A stretch of DNA of 64,000 nt, from positions 1-64,000 of the forward strand of contig NZ_FOWP01000017.1 of the NCBI RefSeq assembly GCF_900115475.1, in the 5' to 3' direction. The notes under the pieces are model-generated. The model was not told the origin of the DNA and did not search any database. It saw only the letters and a list, made by a program, of their open reading frames with translations. Positions 1 through 8,790 of the stretch are shown one piece after another. Source of the stretch: Ectopseudomonas composti (GTDB lineage Bacteria > Pseudomonadota > Gammaproteobacteria > Pseudomonadales > Pseudomonadaceae). Numbering within the stretch: the stretch's first letter is position 1; each line of letters opens with the position of its first letter. A program made the translations under genes and the position numbers.

Positions 1-255
1 GGGGTAGCGGTGGTGCAATTGCACCACCGCTTGCTCCAACTCCGGATCGCTGCGCCCTGGGCTGCTCAAAGGCCGCCGAGATCGATCCTGCAGGCCCGTA
101 TCACCTTGCTCACGGTACCGATCCAACCACTTGTAACCAGTCCTGGGACTGACGCCATACCGGCGACAAAGCTCCCGCACATTGCTTTCGGGTTGCCCCG
201 CCAACAGAACAAATTCACGCCTTATCGACATAGTGCTGCGCTCCGGCCACGGCAT
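1..255 (-). CDS. IS481-family transposase, N-terminal part (cut by window edge)
   Basis: Reading the minus strand from the ATG at 255 gives an uninterrupted 85-codon frame that runs off the window edge. It begins MPWPERSTMSIRREFVLL and carries the helix-turn-helix signature NVRELCRRYGVSPRTGYKWL, followed by RYREQGDTGLQDRSRRP. This is the usual N-terminal DNA-binding half of IS481-type transposases; the DDE catalytic core would lie outside the window. The gene sits about 150 nt beyond the lipB stop, where lipA is normally found in pseudomonads, so the element has probably inserted between lipB and lipA or marks a rearrangement. Whether the transposase is intact cannot be seen. Confidence 0.8.
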   Translation of the reverse strand, partial: MPWPERSTMSIRREFVLLAGQPESNVRELCRRYGVSPRTGYKWLDRYREQGDTGLQDRSRRPLSSPGRSDPELEQAVVQLHHRYP

Positions 256-295
256 CACTCGATCTCCCGATTCGATGAACCCCGTAAGCCTAAAT

Positions 296-345
296 GCGTT
301 ACCTATGTCTCCCGACACCCGTTACCTATGTCCCCCGGCTGAACA
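296..345 (-). repeat. Probable IS481 terminal end with tandem GACATAGGTAACG motifs
   Basis: On the minus strand the sequence between lipB and the transposase start holds two copies of GACATAGGTAAC in direct orientation, each after a purine run (GGGG or GGA). This pattern resembles the ends of IS481-type elements, so the outer copy near 340 is probably the left terminus. No target duplication can be tested because the other end is outside the window. Confidence 0.45.
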
Positions 346-400
346 CCGTGCGCACCAAGAAATCGCCAATATCATGCCGCTTGGGCGGCACCACGACACG

Positions 401-1018
401 CTACGCGTAACCCAGACGGGCGCGCAGCGTCTGCTCCAAACGTTGCGCCACCTCGTCGAACGCGGGCGGCGATGGCAGCAGATCACGCACCTGCACCATC
501 TTCAACCCGGCGTAACCACAAGGGTTGATGCGCAGGAACGGCGACATGTCCATATCGACGTTAAGCGCCAAACCATGGAAGGAGCAGCCACGGCTGACGC
601 GCAGCCCCAGGGAGGCGATCTTGTCGCCCACCACGTACACGCCCGGCGCATCCGCCTTGGGCGCAGCCTCGATGCCATAGCCGGCCAACAGGTCGACCAG
701 GCTCTGTTCCATGGCGGTGACCAGCTCACGCACACCCATGTCCAGGCGGCGCAGATCCAGCATCAGATAGGCCACCAACTGCCCGGGACCGTGATAAGTC
801 ACCTGCCCGCCGCGCTCGACCTGGATCACCGGAATATCGCCCGCAGCGAGCACATGCTCGGCCTTGCCGGCCTGGCCCTGAGTGAAGACCTTGGGATGCT
901 GCAACAACCAGATTTCATCCGGCGTCTGCGCGTCACGCCCGACCGTCAGCCGACGCATGGCCTCCAGCGTGGGCTGGTAATCGACCAGTCCGAGGTAACG
1001 GACGATGAGCTCAGGCAT
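401..1018 (-). CDS. lipB: Lipoyl(octanoyl) transferase LipB
   Basis: Transfers octanoate from acyl carrier protein to lipoyl domains, the first step of protein lipoylation, in the cytoplasm. The 205-residue product has the family signature RGGQVTYHGPGQ near residue 70, the catalytic lysine in GDKIASLG (about K133) and the catalytic cysteine in RINPCGYAGL (about C167). Two starts are possible: GTG at 1027, whose GTGA overlaps the ybeD stop, or ATG at 1018. The ATG was chosen because MPELIVRYLG fits the family N-terminus. It is coupled to ybeD. The usual partner gene lipA does not follow directly; an IS481-type transposase does. Confidence 0.93.
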   Translation of the reverse strand: MPELIVRYLGLVDYQPTLEAMRRLTVGRDAQTPDEIWLLQHPKVFTQGQAGKAEHVLAAGDIPVIQVERGGQVTYHGPGQLVAYLMLDLRRLDMGVRELVTAMEQSLVDLLAGYGIEAAPKADAPGVYVVGDKIASLGLRVSRGCSFHGLALNVDMDMSPFLRINPCGYAGLKMVQVRDLLPSPPAFDEVAQRLEQTLRARLGYA

Positions 1019-1023
1019 TGCGT

Positions 1024-1302
1024 TCACAGCACCATGTGCACACGACCAGTCGCGCGCAGGTCGACGTGAATCGCCTGCAACTGCTCGACGCCGGTGGCTG
1101 TGATCAATACCTGAACGGAAAGGAAGTTACCGTTGCGGCTGTCGCGCATCACCAGGGTGGAGGTATCCAGATCGGGCGCATGGCGCTGGATCACTTCGAT
1201 CACCAGATCGGAAAATCCTTCACCGGCAGTGCCGATCACCTTGATCGGGTAACGCTCGCAGGGGAATTCGATTTTGGGTGCTTGAACGTCGCTATCGGTC
1301 AT
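1024..1302 (-). CDS. ybeD: DUF493 family protein YbeD
   Basis: Small 92-residue cytoplasmic protein of the DUF493/YbeD family, which has an ACT-like alpha/beta fold and no settled function. The sequence shows the usual core IEFPCERYPIKVIG and a C-terminus ending in RATGRVHMVL. It lies between dacC and lipB, as in many gammaproteobacteria, and its stop overlaps the possible lipB GTG start, so the two are probably translated together. A bidirectional terminator-like hairpin separates it from dacC. Confidence 0.9.
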   Translation of the reverse strand: MTDSDVQAPKIEFPCERYPIKVIGTAGEGFSDLVIEVIQRHAPDLDTSTLVMRDSRNGNFLSVQVLITATGVEQLQAIHVDLRATGRVHMVL

Positions 1303-1425
1303 GTCATCAGCGGGCTTGTGGCCCGTCCAGAAAGGGCCGCCCCGGATTGGAGCGGACTGGATAAGTCAGGGCGCCTCGACAAGTCAATCAGCACAAGGTT
1401 CGGCGACCAGGGAAACAGGCTGAAT

Positions 1426-1484
1426 GAAACAGGCGGAGCAACACCCTTTACCAGGGGTAAATGGGCATCGCTCCGCCTGTTTTC
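1426..1484 (-). terminator. Strong nested hairpin between dacC and ybeD
   Basis: Outer arms GAAACAGGCGGAGC and GCTCCGCCTGTTTTC pair around a second inner stem, TTTACC/GGTAAA, with U-rich flanks on both strands. It lies 40 nt past the dacC stop and should end dacC transcription. ybeD-lipB would then need their own promoter, or read-through. Confidence 0.7.
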
Positions 1485-1524
1485 AATGCTGGACCACAAT
1501 GTGGGTCGTTTCCAGCGTTCCCCG

Positions 1525-2700
1525 TCAGTTGAACAGGCCGAAGAAGAACAGTCGAATGCTGTCCCACAGACGACGCAGCAGGCCGCCCTCTTCTACCGGC
1601 TCAAGCGCCACCAGATCGGTGCTGCGCACCACGTCGTCGCCCAGTTTGACTTCGACCTTGCCGATCACGTCGCCCTGTTGGATCGGTGCGATCAGCTGCG
1701 GGTTGAGGGTCATGCTGGCCTGCAGTTTTTCCAGCTGGCCCTTGGGCATGGTGATGGTCAGGTTCTCCGCCAGACCCGCCTTGACCTGATGCGCAGCGCC
1801 CTTCCAGACGGTGGCCTGAGCCAGCTCAGCGCCCTTCTGATAGAAGGTGCGGCTTTCGAAGAAGCGGAAGCCATAGGTCAGCAGCTTCTGGGTTTCCGCG
1901 GCGCGAGCCTGCTCGCTGTCGGTACCGAATACCGAGGTGATCATACGCGCGCCATCACGTACGGCCGAGGCCACCAGGCAGAAGCCGGCTTCCTGGGTGT
2001 GACCGGTCTTCAAGCCATCGACCGTGCGATCACGCCACAGCAACAGGTTGCGGTTGGGCTGCTTGATGTTGTTCCAGAGGAACTCCTTCTGCGAGTAGAT
2101 CGCGTAGTGCTCGGCATCTTCGTTGATGATCGCGCGAGCCAGGATTGCCATGTCATGGGCACTGGAATAGTGCTCCGGATGCGGCAGGCCAGTGGCATTC
2201 ATGAAGTGGCTGTTCTTCATGCCCAGACGCTCGGCGGTGGTGTTCATCATGTCGGCGAAGGCGTCTTCGCTACCGGCGATGTACTCGGCGATGGCGATGC
2301 TCGCATCGTTGCCGGACTGGATGATGATGCCGTGCAGCAGATCGTCGACCGTGGCCTGGCTGTTCAGCGGCAGGAACATGGTGGAACCACCGGAAGCGGC
2401 ACCACCGGTGCGCCAGGCGTGCTCACTGATGGTCACCAGATCCTTCTCGCCGATCTTGCCATTACGGATTTCCAAGGTGGCAATGTAAGCAGTCATCAGC
2501 TTGGTCAGGCTGGCTGGCGGCAGGCGCTCGTCAGCGTTGTTCTCGACCAGGACATTGCCGCTGGCGGCGTCCATCAGCACGTAGGATTTGGCGGCCAGTT
2601 GCGGCGCCGCAGGCACCACCTGCTGGTTGGCCATGGCGAGTGGCGCGGCCAGAAGGGTAAGAACCAGTGAAGCACGTTGCACGAAGCTGGTGATGTTCAT
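1525..2700 (-). CDS. dacC: D-alanyl-D-alanine carboxypeptidase (PBP5/6 type)
   Basis: Periplasmic, membrane-anchored DD-carboxypeptidase that trims the terminal D-Ala from muropeptides (dacC/PBP5 in P. aeruginosa, dacA in other genera). The 391-residue protein starts at the ATG at 2700, opening with a signal peptide ending near AMA. It has the SxxK motif SLTK (S64, K67), the SGN motif in IIQSGNDAS, the KTG motif in DGLKTGHTQ, and a C-terminal amphipathic anchor RLFFFGLFN. The frame stays open upstream to 2964, but that extension lacks protein-like sequence and overlaps rlpA. It lies 109 nt downstream of rlpA. Confidence 0.92.
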   Translation of the reverse strand: MNITSFVQRASLVLTLLAAPLAMANQQVVPAAPQLAAKSYVLMDAASGNVLVENNADERLPPASLTKLMTAYIATLEIRNGKIGEKDLVTISEHAWRTGGAASGGSTMFLPLNSQATVDDLLHGIIIQSGNDASIAIAEYIAGSEDAFADMMNTTAERLGMKNSHFMNATGLPHPEHYSSAHDMAILARAIINEDAEHYAIYSQKEFLWNNIKQPNRNLLLWRDRTVDGLKTGHTQEAGFCLVASAVRDGARMITSVFGTDSEQARAAETQKLLTYGFRFFESRTFYQKGAELAQATVWKGAAHQVKAGLAENLTITMPKGQLEKLQASMTLNPQLIAPIQQGDVIGKVEVKLGDDVVRSTDLVALEPVEEGGLLRRLWDSIRLFFFGLFN

Positions 2701-2809
2701 CCGTCTCTCGAAAATCGTTGCATGGGTTGTACGGCCCCGAAAGGCCATCTTTCGACTCGCCACCAGGCAAGCCTCGGATTTAGTCCGGCAAAAACCGGTT
2801 AAGTTGCCA

Positions 2810-3823
2810 TCAGTCGGCGCGTACCAGCGTGGGCTGTCCCAGATTGGCCAGGCGCACGCTGCTCTGCAACTGCTCAGCCTCGCCCTGGTTGCTGATCGGC
2901 CCCATCCGGACCCGATGCAAAATCTGCTGGTCGCGCACCACTGAGCTGATGAACACCGGCACACTGCTGGTCTGGCTCAGCTTGGACTTGAGCAGCTCCG
3001 CAGCGTCCGGATTGGCGAAGGCTCCCACCTGGAGATACAGGCCAGAGGCTCCGAGTGAATCGTTTTTTTTTGCGTCGATCTGTACCGGCACCACCGCAGC
3101 GGCGTGCTGGGCGGGCGGCGGCGCGTAATGCTCGACGACCTGCGGCACAGGCTGGGCAACCGGCTGGGCAAGAGCAGCCTTGGCCGGCTGGTTGTTGGCC
3201 AGCACCAGCGGTACCGGGCGGCCCTGCTGCGCCCACCACTCATGCGGGTCGATACCTTCGACCTTGACCCGCGCGGTGCCCTTCTCCGCATAGCCGAGCT
3301 TCTTCGCCGCCGCGAAGGACAGGTCGATGATGCGATCGGAGTAGAACGGCCCACGGTCATTGACCCGCAGGATCACGACCTTGCCGTTCTCCAGGTTGGT
3401 CACGCGCACGTAACTGGGCAGCGGCAGGGTCTTGTGCGCAGCGGTCATGCCGTAGAGATCGTAGGTCTCACCGTTGGCAGTGGCCTGGCCATGGAACTTG
3501 GTGCCGTACCAGGACGCCGGACCGACTGCCTGATAGCGGCGCGCGTCCTGAATCGGGTAGTACTGCTTGCCGAACACCACATAGGGGCTGGCCTTGACCG
3601 GCCCGTAGTGCGGCATGGGAATGGCGTCCTGAATCTTCGAGACATCGACATCCCACCAGGGTGCACCATCACGATGCGGGCGGTTGAAATCGTCCGGCCC
3701 GGAGAGACCGGCCGACTGACCGGGTGCTACCGCAGGCTGCGGTGCCCGATTGGAGGAGCAGCTCGCCAACAACAGCGCTGCCGTTACGCAGGCTGCCAGC
3801 GGCAGCAGTTTTGACGCACTCAT
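2810..3823 (-). CDS. rlpA: Septal-ring lytic transglycosylase RlpA (lipoprotein, SPOR domain)
   Basis: Outer-membrane lipoprotein that cleaves denuded glycan strands at the division septum and helps daughter-cell separation. The 337 residues begin with a lipobox (LLASC, Cys22). A double-psi beta-barrel domain at about 100-190 has the catalytic candidates E119, H130 and D156 (VNDRGPF), and a SPOR domain lies at about 255-335. The proline/alanine/glutamine-rich linker between them is typical. The ATG overlaps the stop of sltB1 by four bases, showing translational coupling. Confidence 0.93.
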   Translation of the reverse strand: MSASKLLPLAACVTAALLLASCSSNRAPQPAVAPGQSAGLSGPDDFNRPHRDGAPWWDVDVSKIQDAIPMPHYGPVKASPYVVFGKQYYPIQDARRYQAVGPASWYGTKFHGQATANGETYDLYGMTAAHKTLPLPSYVRVTNLENGKVVILRVNDRGPFYSDRIIDLSFAAAKKLGYAEKGTARVKVEGIDPHEWWAQQGRPVPLVLANNQPAKAALAQPVAQPVPQVVEHYAPPPAQHAAAVVPVQIDAKKNDSLGASGLYLQVGAFANPDAAELLKSKLSQTSSVPVFISSVVRDQQILHRVRMGPISNQGEAEQLQSSVRLANLGQPTLVRAD

Positions 3824-4830
3824 CGATTACCCCGTGCTTCGACCAGCAGCTCGGCCAGTTGGTTGACCGCCATGGCATACATCACGCTGCGATTGTAGCG
3901 GGTGATGGTGTAGAAGTTGGGCAAACCGAACCAGTATTCGTCGCCTTCGGCACCTTCCAGACGAAACGCGGTGACTGGCGCGTCTTCAGCCAGCTTGTCC
4001 TGACTCTTCCAGCCTAGCTCGCGCAGCTCGGCGACGTTCTTCACCGGGTCCAGGCCCTGGGTCAGGCCTTCGTCGACGCGCGCACCGCTGGCCTCGACGC
4101 GACTGGCGACCTGGCCGCCGGCCTGCCAGCCGTGACGTTTGAAATAGCTGGCAACACTGCCAATGGCATCGGTCGGGTTGCCCCAGATGTTGATGTGGCC
4201 GTCACCGTCGAAGTCCACGGCGTAAGCGCGGAAGCTGCTCGGCATGAACTGCGGCAGGCCCATGGCACCGGCGTAAGAGCCCTTGAGCGTAATCGGGTCG
4301 ACCTGCTCTTCACGGGTCAGCATGAGGAACTCGCGCAGCTCCTTGCGGAAGAACGGCGCGCGCGGCGGGTAGTCGAACGCCAGGGTCGACAGAGCATCCA
4401 TCACGCGCCAGCTGCCGGTGTTACCACCGTAGAAGGTCTCTACGCCGATGATCGCGACGATGAACTGCGGCGGCACACCGTACTCAGCCTCGGCCTTCTC
4501 CAGCGCAGCCTGGTTCTTGCTCCAGAACTCCACACCCTGGGCGATACGCTTGTCGGTGATGAAGATCGGGCGGTATTCCTTCCAGGGTTTGACCTTTTCT
4601 GCCGGACGCGAAATGGCGTCGAGAATGGCCTGCTTGCGCTCGACCTCGGCGAACAGGGCGTACAGCTGCTCACTGGCGAAACCGTAGTCGCGGGTCATTT
4701 CCTCGACGAACTCGGCCACCTGCGGCGAGCCGTCGTAATCGGCTGCCAGCGCCTGGGCGCTGGTGCCGAGCATGCCGGCGACGCCAACCCCGATGAACGT
4801 ACGAGCGGCCCAACTACGCAGAGAATGCAT
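3820..4830 (-). CDS. sltB1: Lytic murein transglycosylase B (SltB1/MltB family)
   Basis: Cleaves peptidoglycan glycan strands with formation of anhydro-muropeptides in the periplasm. The 336-residue protein has a signal sequence ending near AQALA with no lipobox cysteine, so it is the soluble SltB1 type rather than lipoprotein MltB. The catalytic glutamate is E131 in GVETFYG, and the substrate-binding segment AGAMGLPQFMPSS is present. It is in the rodA-mrdA operon, 19 nt after rodA, and overlaps rlpA, so elongation and cleavage enzymes are co-expressed. Confidence 0.92.
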   Translation of the reverse strand: MHSLRSWAARTFIGVGVAGMLGTSAQALAADYDGSPQVAEFVEEMTRDYGFASEQLYALFAEVERKQAILDAISRPAEKVKPWKEYRPIFITDKRIAQGVEFWSKNQAALEKAEAEYGVPPQFIVAIIGVETFYGGNTGSWRVMDALSTLAFDYPPRAPFFRKELREFLMLTREEQVDPITLKGSYAGAMGLPQFMPSSFRAYAVDFDGDGHINIWGNPTDAIGSVASYFKRHGWQAGGQVASRVEASGARVDEGLTQGLDPVKNVAELRELGWKSQDKLAEDAPVTAFRLEGAEGDEYWFGLPNFYTITRYNRSVMYAMAVNQLAELLVEARGNR

Positions 4831-4849
4831 TAACTCAAAACCCCCAAAA

Positions 4850-5995
4850 TCAAACCTGAGCGATCCACTTTCTGTGTGTGTGAATCGCCATCAATATCCC
4901 GAAGCCTGACAACAGCGTGACCAGATGGGTTCCGCCATAACTAATGAAAGGCAGCGGAACCCCAACCACCGGCAGCAGCCCGCTGACCATGCCGATGTTG
5001 ACGAATACGTAGACGAAGAAGGTCATGGTCAGCGCCCCGGCCAGCAGTTTGCCGAACAGCGTCTGCGCCTGGGCAGTGATCACCAGGCCACGCGCCAGCA
5101 ACAGCAGGTAGAGCAGCAACAACAGACAGACGCCGACCAGGCCGAACTCCTCCGCGAGCACGGCAATGATAAAGTCCGTATGGCTTTCCGGCAAAAAATC
5201 CAGGTGCGACTGAGTACCCAGCAGCCAGCCTTTGCCCAATACACCGCCGGAGCCGATGGCCGCCTTGGACTGGATGATGTTCCAGCCAGCCCCCAGTGGA
5301 TCGCTTTCCGGGTTGAGGAAAGTCAGCACGCGGCGCTTCTGATAATCGTGCATGACGAAGTACCACATGCCCACCGCGACGGGCACAACGGCAGCGGCGG
5401 CACCAATGATCCAGCGCCACTGCAGGCCGGCCATGAACACCACGAAGGCGCCCGAGGCGAGAATCAGCAATGAGGTACCCAGATCCGGCTGCTTGACGAT
5501 CAGCACGAAGGGAATACCGATCATCGCCAGGCTGACGACGATATGCTTGAAACGGGGCGGGAGGTTATGCCGTGACAGGTACCAGGCGATGGTCATCGGC
5601 ATGATGATTTTCATCAGTTCAGAAGGCTGGAAGCGGATCACGCCAGGGATGTTGATCCAGCGCGTCGCGCCCATCGCCGTATGTCCCATCACCTCCACCA
5701 CCATCAGCAGAGCGACGCCCACCACGTAAGCCAGAGGCACCCAGCGCGCCATGAAACGCGGGTCGAACTGAGCGATCGCCACCACCGCGACCATGCCGAT
5801 GCCGAACGACGAGGCCTGCTTGAGCAGCAGGTCGACATTCTTGCCACTGGCCGAATAAAGAATGAACAGGCTTCCAGTACCCAGAATCAGCAACAGCAAC
5901 AGCAACCAGCCATCGATGTGCATGCGCTGCAACAGACTGGCACGACGACGCAGTACGTCCTCGTCGGACAGGGTACGGTCGAAATTGCTAATCAT
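4850..5995 (-). CDS. rodA: Rod-shape peptidoglycan glycosyltransferase RodA
   Basis: SEDS-family inner-membrane enzyme that polymerises lipid II during cell elongation, working with PBP2. The 381 residues contain about ten hydrophobic segments, the conserved motif QPDLGTSLL and a C-terminal motif LPFISYGGTHL typical of RodA/FtsW. The start overlaps the mrdA stop by four bases, so RodA and PBP2 are made as a coupled pair. Confidence 0.95.
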   Translation of the reverse strand: MISNFDRTLSDEDVLRRRASLLQRMHIDGWLLLLLLILGTGSLFILYSASGKNVDLLLKQASSFGIGMVAVVAIAQFDPRFMARWVPLAYVVGVALLMVVEVMGHTAMGATRWINIPGVIRFQPSELMKIIMPMTIAWYLSRHNLPPRFKHIVVSLAMIGIPFVLIVKQPDLGTSLLILASGAFVVFMAGLQWRWIIGAAAAVVPVAVGMWYFVMHDYQKRRVLTFLNPESDPLGAGWNIIQSKAAIGSGGVLGKGWLLGTQSHLDFLPESHTDFIIAVLAEEFGLVGVCLLLLLYLLLLARGLVITAQAQTLFGKLLAGALTMTFFVYVFVNIGMVSGLLPVVGVPLPFISYGGTHLVTLLSGFGILMAIHTHRKWIAQV

Positions 5996-7884
5996 CGCTG
6001 ACTGACCTCGGCAGACTTGGGTAACGCAAACTCGGCCTTGAGCTGACCGGTTTCCTTATCCAGCAACCAGGCGTCCATCACCTGCTTGACCACTGGGGCA
6101 GCAACGCCAGAGCCTGACTCACCGTTCTCCACCATCACCGCCACGGCGATCTGCGGCTTTTCCGCCGGAGCGAAGCCAATGAACAGCGCATGGTCGCGAT
6201 GGCGCTCCTGCACCTTGTTACGGTCGTACTTCTCGCCCTGCTTGATCGCCACCACCTGTGCCGTACCGCTCTTGCCGGCGATGCGATAGACGGCGCTGTC
6301 ACCGACCTTGCGCGCGGTGCCGCGGGCGCCATGCAGAACTTCTTCCATGCCGTGAATGCCGTAATCCCAGAATTTGGGATCACGCAGGACGATATCCGGA
6401 ATTGGATTGGGGTCGACCGGCAGGCGACCATCGACGCTCTTGGCCAGGTGCGGACGAATCCACTTACCGCGCGTGGCCATCAGCGTGGTGGCTTGCGCCA
6501 ACTGCAGCGGCGTGGTCTGCATGTAGCCCTGGCCAATACCGAGAATCAGCGTCTCGCCCGGATACCAGGGCTGGCGGTAACGCGCCCGTTTCCAGTCACG
6601 CGAGGGCATCAGGCCGGCGGTTTCCTCGAACATGTCCAGCGAAACGCGCTGGCCGAGGCCAAAGCGGCTCATGTAGTCATGCATGCGATCGACGCCCATC
6701 TTGTGCGCCAGATCGTAAAAGTAGGTGTCGTTGGAACGAGCGATGGCCAGGTTCAGATCCACCCAGCCGTCGCCATTACGGTTCCAGTTGCGGTACTTGT
6801 GGCTGTGGTTGGGCAACTGATAGAAGCCGGGGTCGAACACCCGTGTCTGCGGCGTGACCACGCCGGCATCGAGCCCCGACACGGCGACCATCGGCTTGAT
6901 CGTCGAGCCAGGTGGATAGAGACCGCGCAACACGCGGTTGTACAGCGGCTGATCGATGGAATCGCGCAGCTCGCCGTAGGCCTTGAAGCTGATCCCGGTG
7001 ACGAACGGGTTGGGGTCGAAACTGGGCTGGCTGACCATTGCCAGCACCTCGCCGTTGTTCGGGTCGATGGCCACCACCGCACCACGGCGACCGCCAAGGG
7101 CGTTCTCCGCCGCTTCCTGCAGGTTCACATCGAGGCTGAGGACGATGTCCTTGCCCGGTTTCGGATCGACACGATTGAGCACGCGCAACACGCGACCACG
7201 GGCATTGGTCTCGACCTCTTCGTAGCCGACTTCACCGTGCAGCTCATCCTCGTAGAAACGCTCGATACCGGTCTTGCCGATATGGTGCGTGCCGGCGTAG
7301 TCAGTCGGATCCAGGCGCTTGAGCTCCTGCTCGTTGATGCGCCCGACGTAACCGACCGAATGAGCGAAGTGTTCCCGCTGCGGATAATGCCGCACCAGTT
7401 GCGCAGCCACCTCGACACCCGGCAGGCGGAACTGGTTCACCGCGATGCGCGCGATCTGCTCTTCAGACAATTCGAAAAGGATCGGCACCGGCTCGAACGG
7501 GCGCCGCCCCTGACGAACCCGACGCTCGAACAGCGTGCGCTCGTCCTCGGAAAGTTCCAGCACCTCGACCACCGTATCGAGCACACTCGGCCAGTCGCCG
7601 GCGCGCTCGCGGGTCACGGTGAGGCTGAAGCTCGGCCGGTTGTCGGCGATGATCACCCCGTTGCGGTCGTAGATCAGCCCGCGGGTCGGCGGCAGCGGCT
7701 GCACATGGATGCGGTTGTTTTCCGCCAGGGTGCTGTGATGCTCGTACTGAATCACCTGCAGGTAGTACATGCGCATGATCAGCACGCAGGTCAGCAGGAT
7801 GATCACCATGCCGCCGACGAGCACCCGGCGCTTGACCAGGCGCGCGTCCTTTTCGTGATCCTTGAGGCGAATCGGCTGCGGCAT
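5992..7884 (-). CDS. mrdA: Penicillin-binding protein 2 (elongation transpeptidase)
   Basis: Inner-membrane DD-transpeptidase that crosslinks peptidoglycan laid down by RodA. The start was set at the ATG at 7884 (MPQPIRLKDHEKDARLV), giving 630 residues; upstream codons to 7953 are not protein-like and overlap rlmH. A single transmembrane helix lies at about 20-45, then the pedestal domain, then the transpeptidase domain with STIK (S327, K330), SND in ARSNDTYFY and KSG in GKSGTAQVV. It is immediately downstream of rlmH. Confidence 0.95.
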   Translation of the reverse strand: MPQPIRLKDHEKDARLVKRRVLVGGMVIILLTCVLIMRMYYLQVIQYEHHSTLAENNRIHVQPLPPTRGLIYDRNGVIIADNRPSFSLTVTRERAGDWPSVLDTVVEVLELSEDERTLFERRVRQGRRPFEPVPILFELSEEQIARIAVNQFRLPGVEVAAQLVRHYPQREHFAHSVGYVGRINEQELKRLDPTDYAGTHHIGKTGIERFYEDELHGEVGYEEVETNARGRVLRVLNRVDPKPGKDIVLSLDVNLQEAAENALGGRRGAVVAIDPNNGEVLAMVSQPSFDPNPFVTGISFKAYGELRDSIDQPLYNRVLRGLYPPGSTIKPMVAVSGLDAGVVTPQTRVFDPGFYQLPNHSHKYRNWNRNGDGWVDLNLAIARSNDTYFYDLAHKMGVDRMHDYMSRFGLGQRVSLDMFEETAGLMPSRDWKRARYRQPWYPGETLILGIGQGYMQTTPLQLAQATTLMATRGKWIRPHLAKSVDGRLPVDPNPIPDIVLRDPKFWDYGIHGMEEVLHGARGTARKVGDSAVYRIAGKSGTAQVVAIKQGEKYDRNKVQERHRDHALFIGFAPAEKPQIAVAVMVENGESGSGVAAPVVKQVMDAWLLDKETGQLKAEFALPKSAEVSQR

Positions 7885-7894
7885 GACTACTTGA

Positions 7895-8362
7895 TCACTT
7901 GTGGTACGGGTGGCCGGACAGCACGGTCCAGGCCCGGTAGATCTGCTCGCCAAGCAGGATACGCACCAGCGGGTGCGGCAGCGTCAAAGGCGACAGCGAC
8001 CAGCGCTGTTCGCTACGCGCACAGACTTCCGGCGCGAGCCCTTCCGGGCCGCCGACCATGAGGTTGACATTGCGCGCATCGAGGCGCCAGCGATCCAGCT
8101 CCGCCGCCAGTTGCTCGGTGCTCCATGGCTTGCCATGGACCTCCAGCGTGACGATACGTTCGCCGGGCTGCACCTTGCTCAGCATGGCCTCGCCCTCCTG
8201 ACGAATCAGGCGGGCGACGTCGGCATTCTTGCCGCGGGTATTGAGCGGAATTTCCACCAGTTCCAGCGGGAGTTCGGCAGGCAGGCGCTTGACGTACTCC
8301 TGCCAGCCCTCCTCGACCCAACGCGGCATGCGCGAACCGACGGCGATCAGTTTGATCCGCAC
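7895..8362 (-). CDS. rlmH: 23S rRNA (pseudouridine1915-N3)-methyltransferase RlmH
   Basis: SPOUT-class methyltransferase that methylates pseudouridine 1915 in helix 69 of 23S rRNA on assembled 70S ribosomes. The 155-residue product, the usual family length, begins MRIKLIAVGSRMPRWV and has the SAM-binding knot region MVGGPEGLAPEV and the C-terminal tail RAWTVLSGHPYHK. It lies 9 nt after rsfS and 10 nt before mrdA in one operon. Confidence 0.95.
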   Translation of the reverse strand: MRIKLIAVGSRMPRWVEEGWQEYVKRLPAELPLELVEIPLNTRGKNADVARLIRQEGEAMLSKVQPGERIVTLEVHGKPWSTEQLAAELDRWRLDARNVNLMVGGPEGLAPEVCARSEQRWSLSPLTLPHPLVRILLGEQIYRAWTVLSGHPYHK

Positions 8363-8371
8363 GGCTTGCGC

Positions 8372-8740
8372 TTACTCGGCCGAATGTTGCGCGCGGCTCT
8401 GCTCGGCACCCTGCCACAGGCGCTCGAGGTCGTAGAACTGACGGGCAGTCGGCAGCATCACGTGGACGACGATATCGCCCAGGTCGAGCAGGGCCCATTC
8501 GCCGCTGTCCAGACCTTCGCTGCCGATTGGACGCACGCCCTGCTCCTTGACCTTTTCCAGCACGTTTTCCACCAGCGACTTGACCTGACGGCTGGAGCTA
8601 CCACTGGCGATCACCATGAAGTCGGTGATGCTGGTCTTTTCCTTGACGTCGATCACGGTGATGTCGGTCGCCTTGATCTCTTCCAGCGCCGCCACGGCGA
8701 TCTTGACCAGCTCTTCGCTGGGCATGTTCTGCTTGCTCAT
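8372..8740 (-). CDS. rsfS: Ribosomal silencing factor RsfS
   Basis: Binds ribosomal protein uL14 and blocks subunit joining when nutrients are short. The 122 residues carry the family core ITDFMVIASGSSSRQVKSL and the GLDSGEWALLDLGDIVVHV segment. The start at 8740 is preceded by a short spacer after nadD. The order nadD-rsfS-rlmH is the classic arrangement. Confidence 0.94.
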   Translation of the reverse strand: MSKQNMPSEELVKIAVAALEEIKATDITVIDVKEKTSITDFMVIASGSSSRQVKSLVENVLEKVKEQGVRPIGSEGLDSGEWALLDLGDIVVHVMLPTARQFYDLERLWQGAEQSRAQHSAE

Positions 8741-8790
8741 AAAAACTCATTTGCCTCGTGTAATGGACGCCAGTGCACATGCGCGGCGTT

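Noticed and set aside
1018..2670. Long open plus-strand frame (550 codons) antisense to ybeD and dacC
   Set aside because: The minus-strand genes have clear catalytic motifs. The plus-strand translation has no domain and is a by-product of high GC at third positions.
6190..8061. 623-codon plus-strand frame across mrdA and rlmH
   Set aside because: It is antisense to PBP2, whose STIK, SND and KSG motifs are intact. No protein-like motif appears in the antisense reading.
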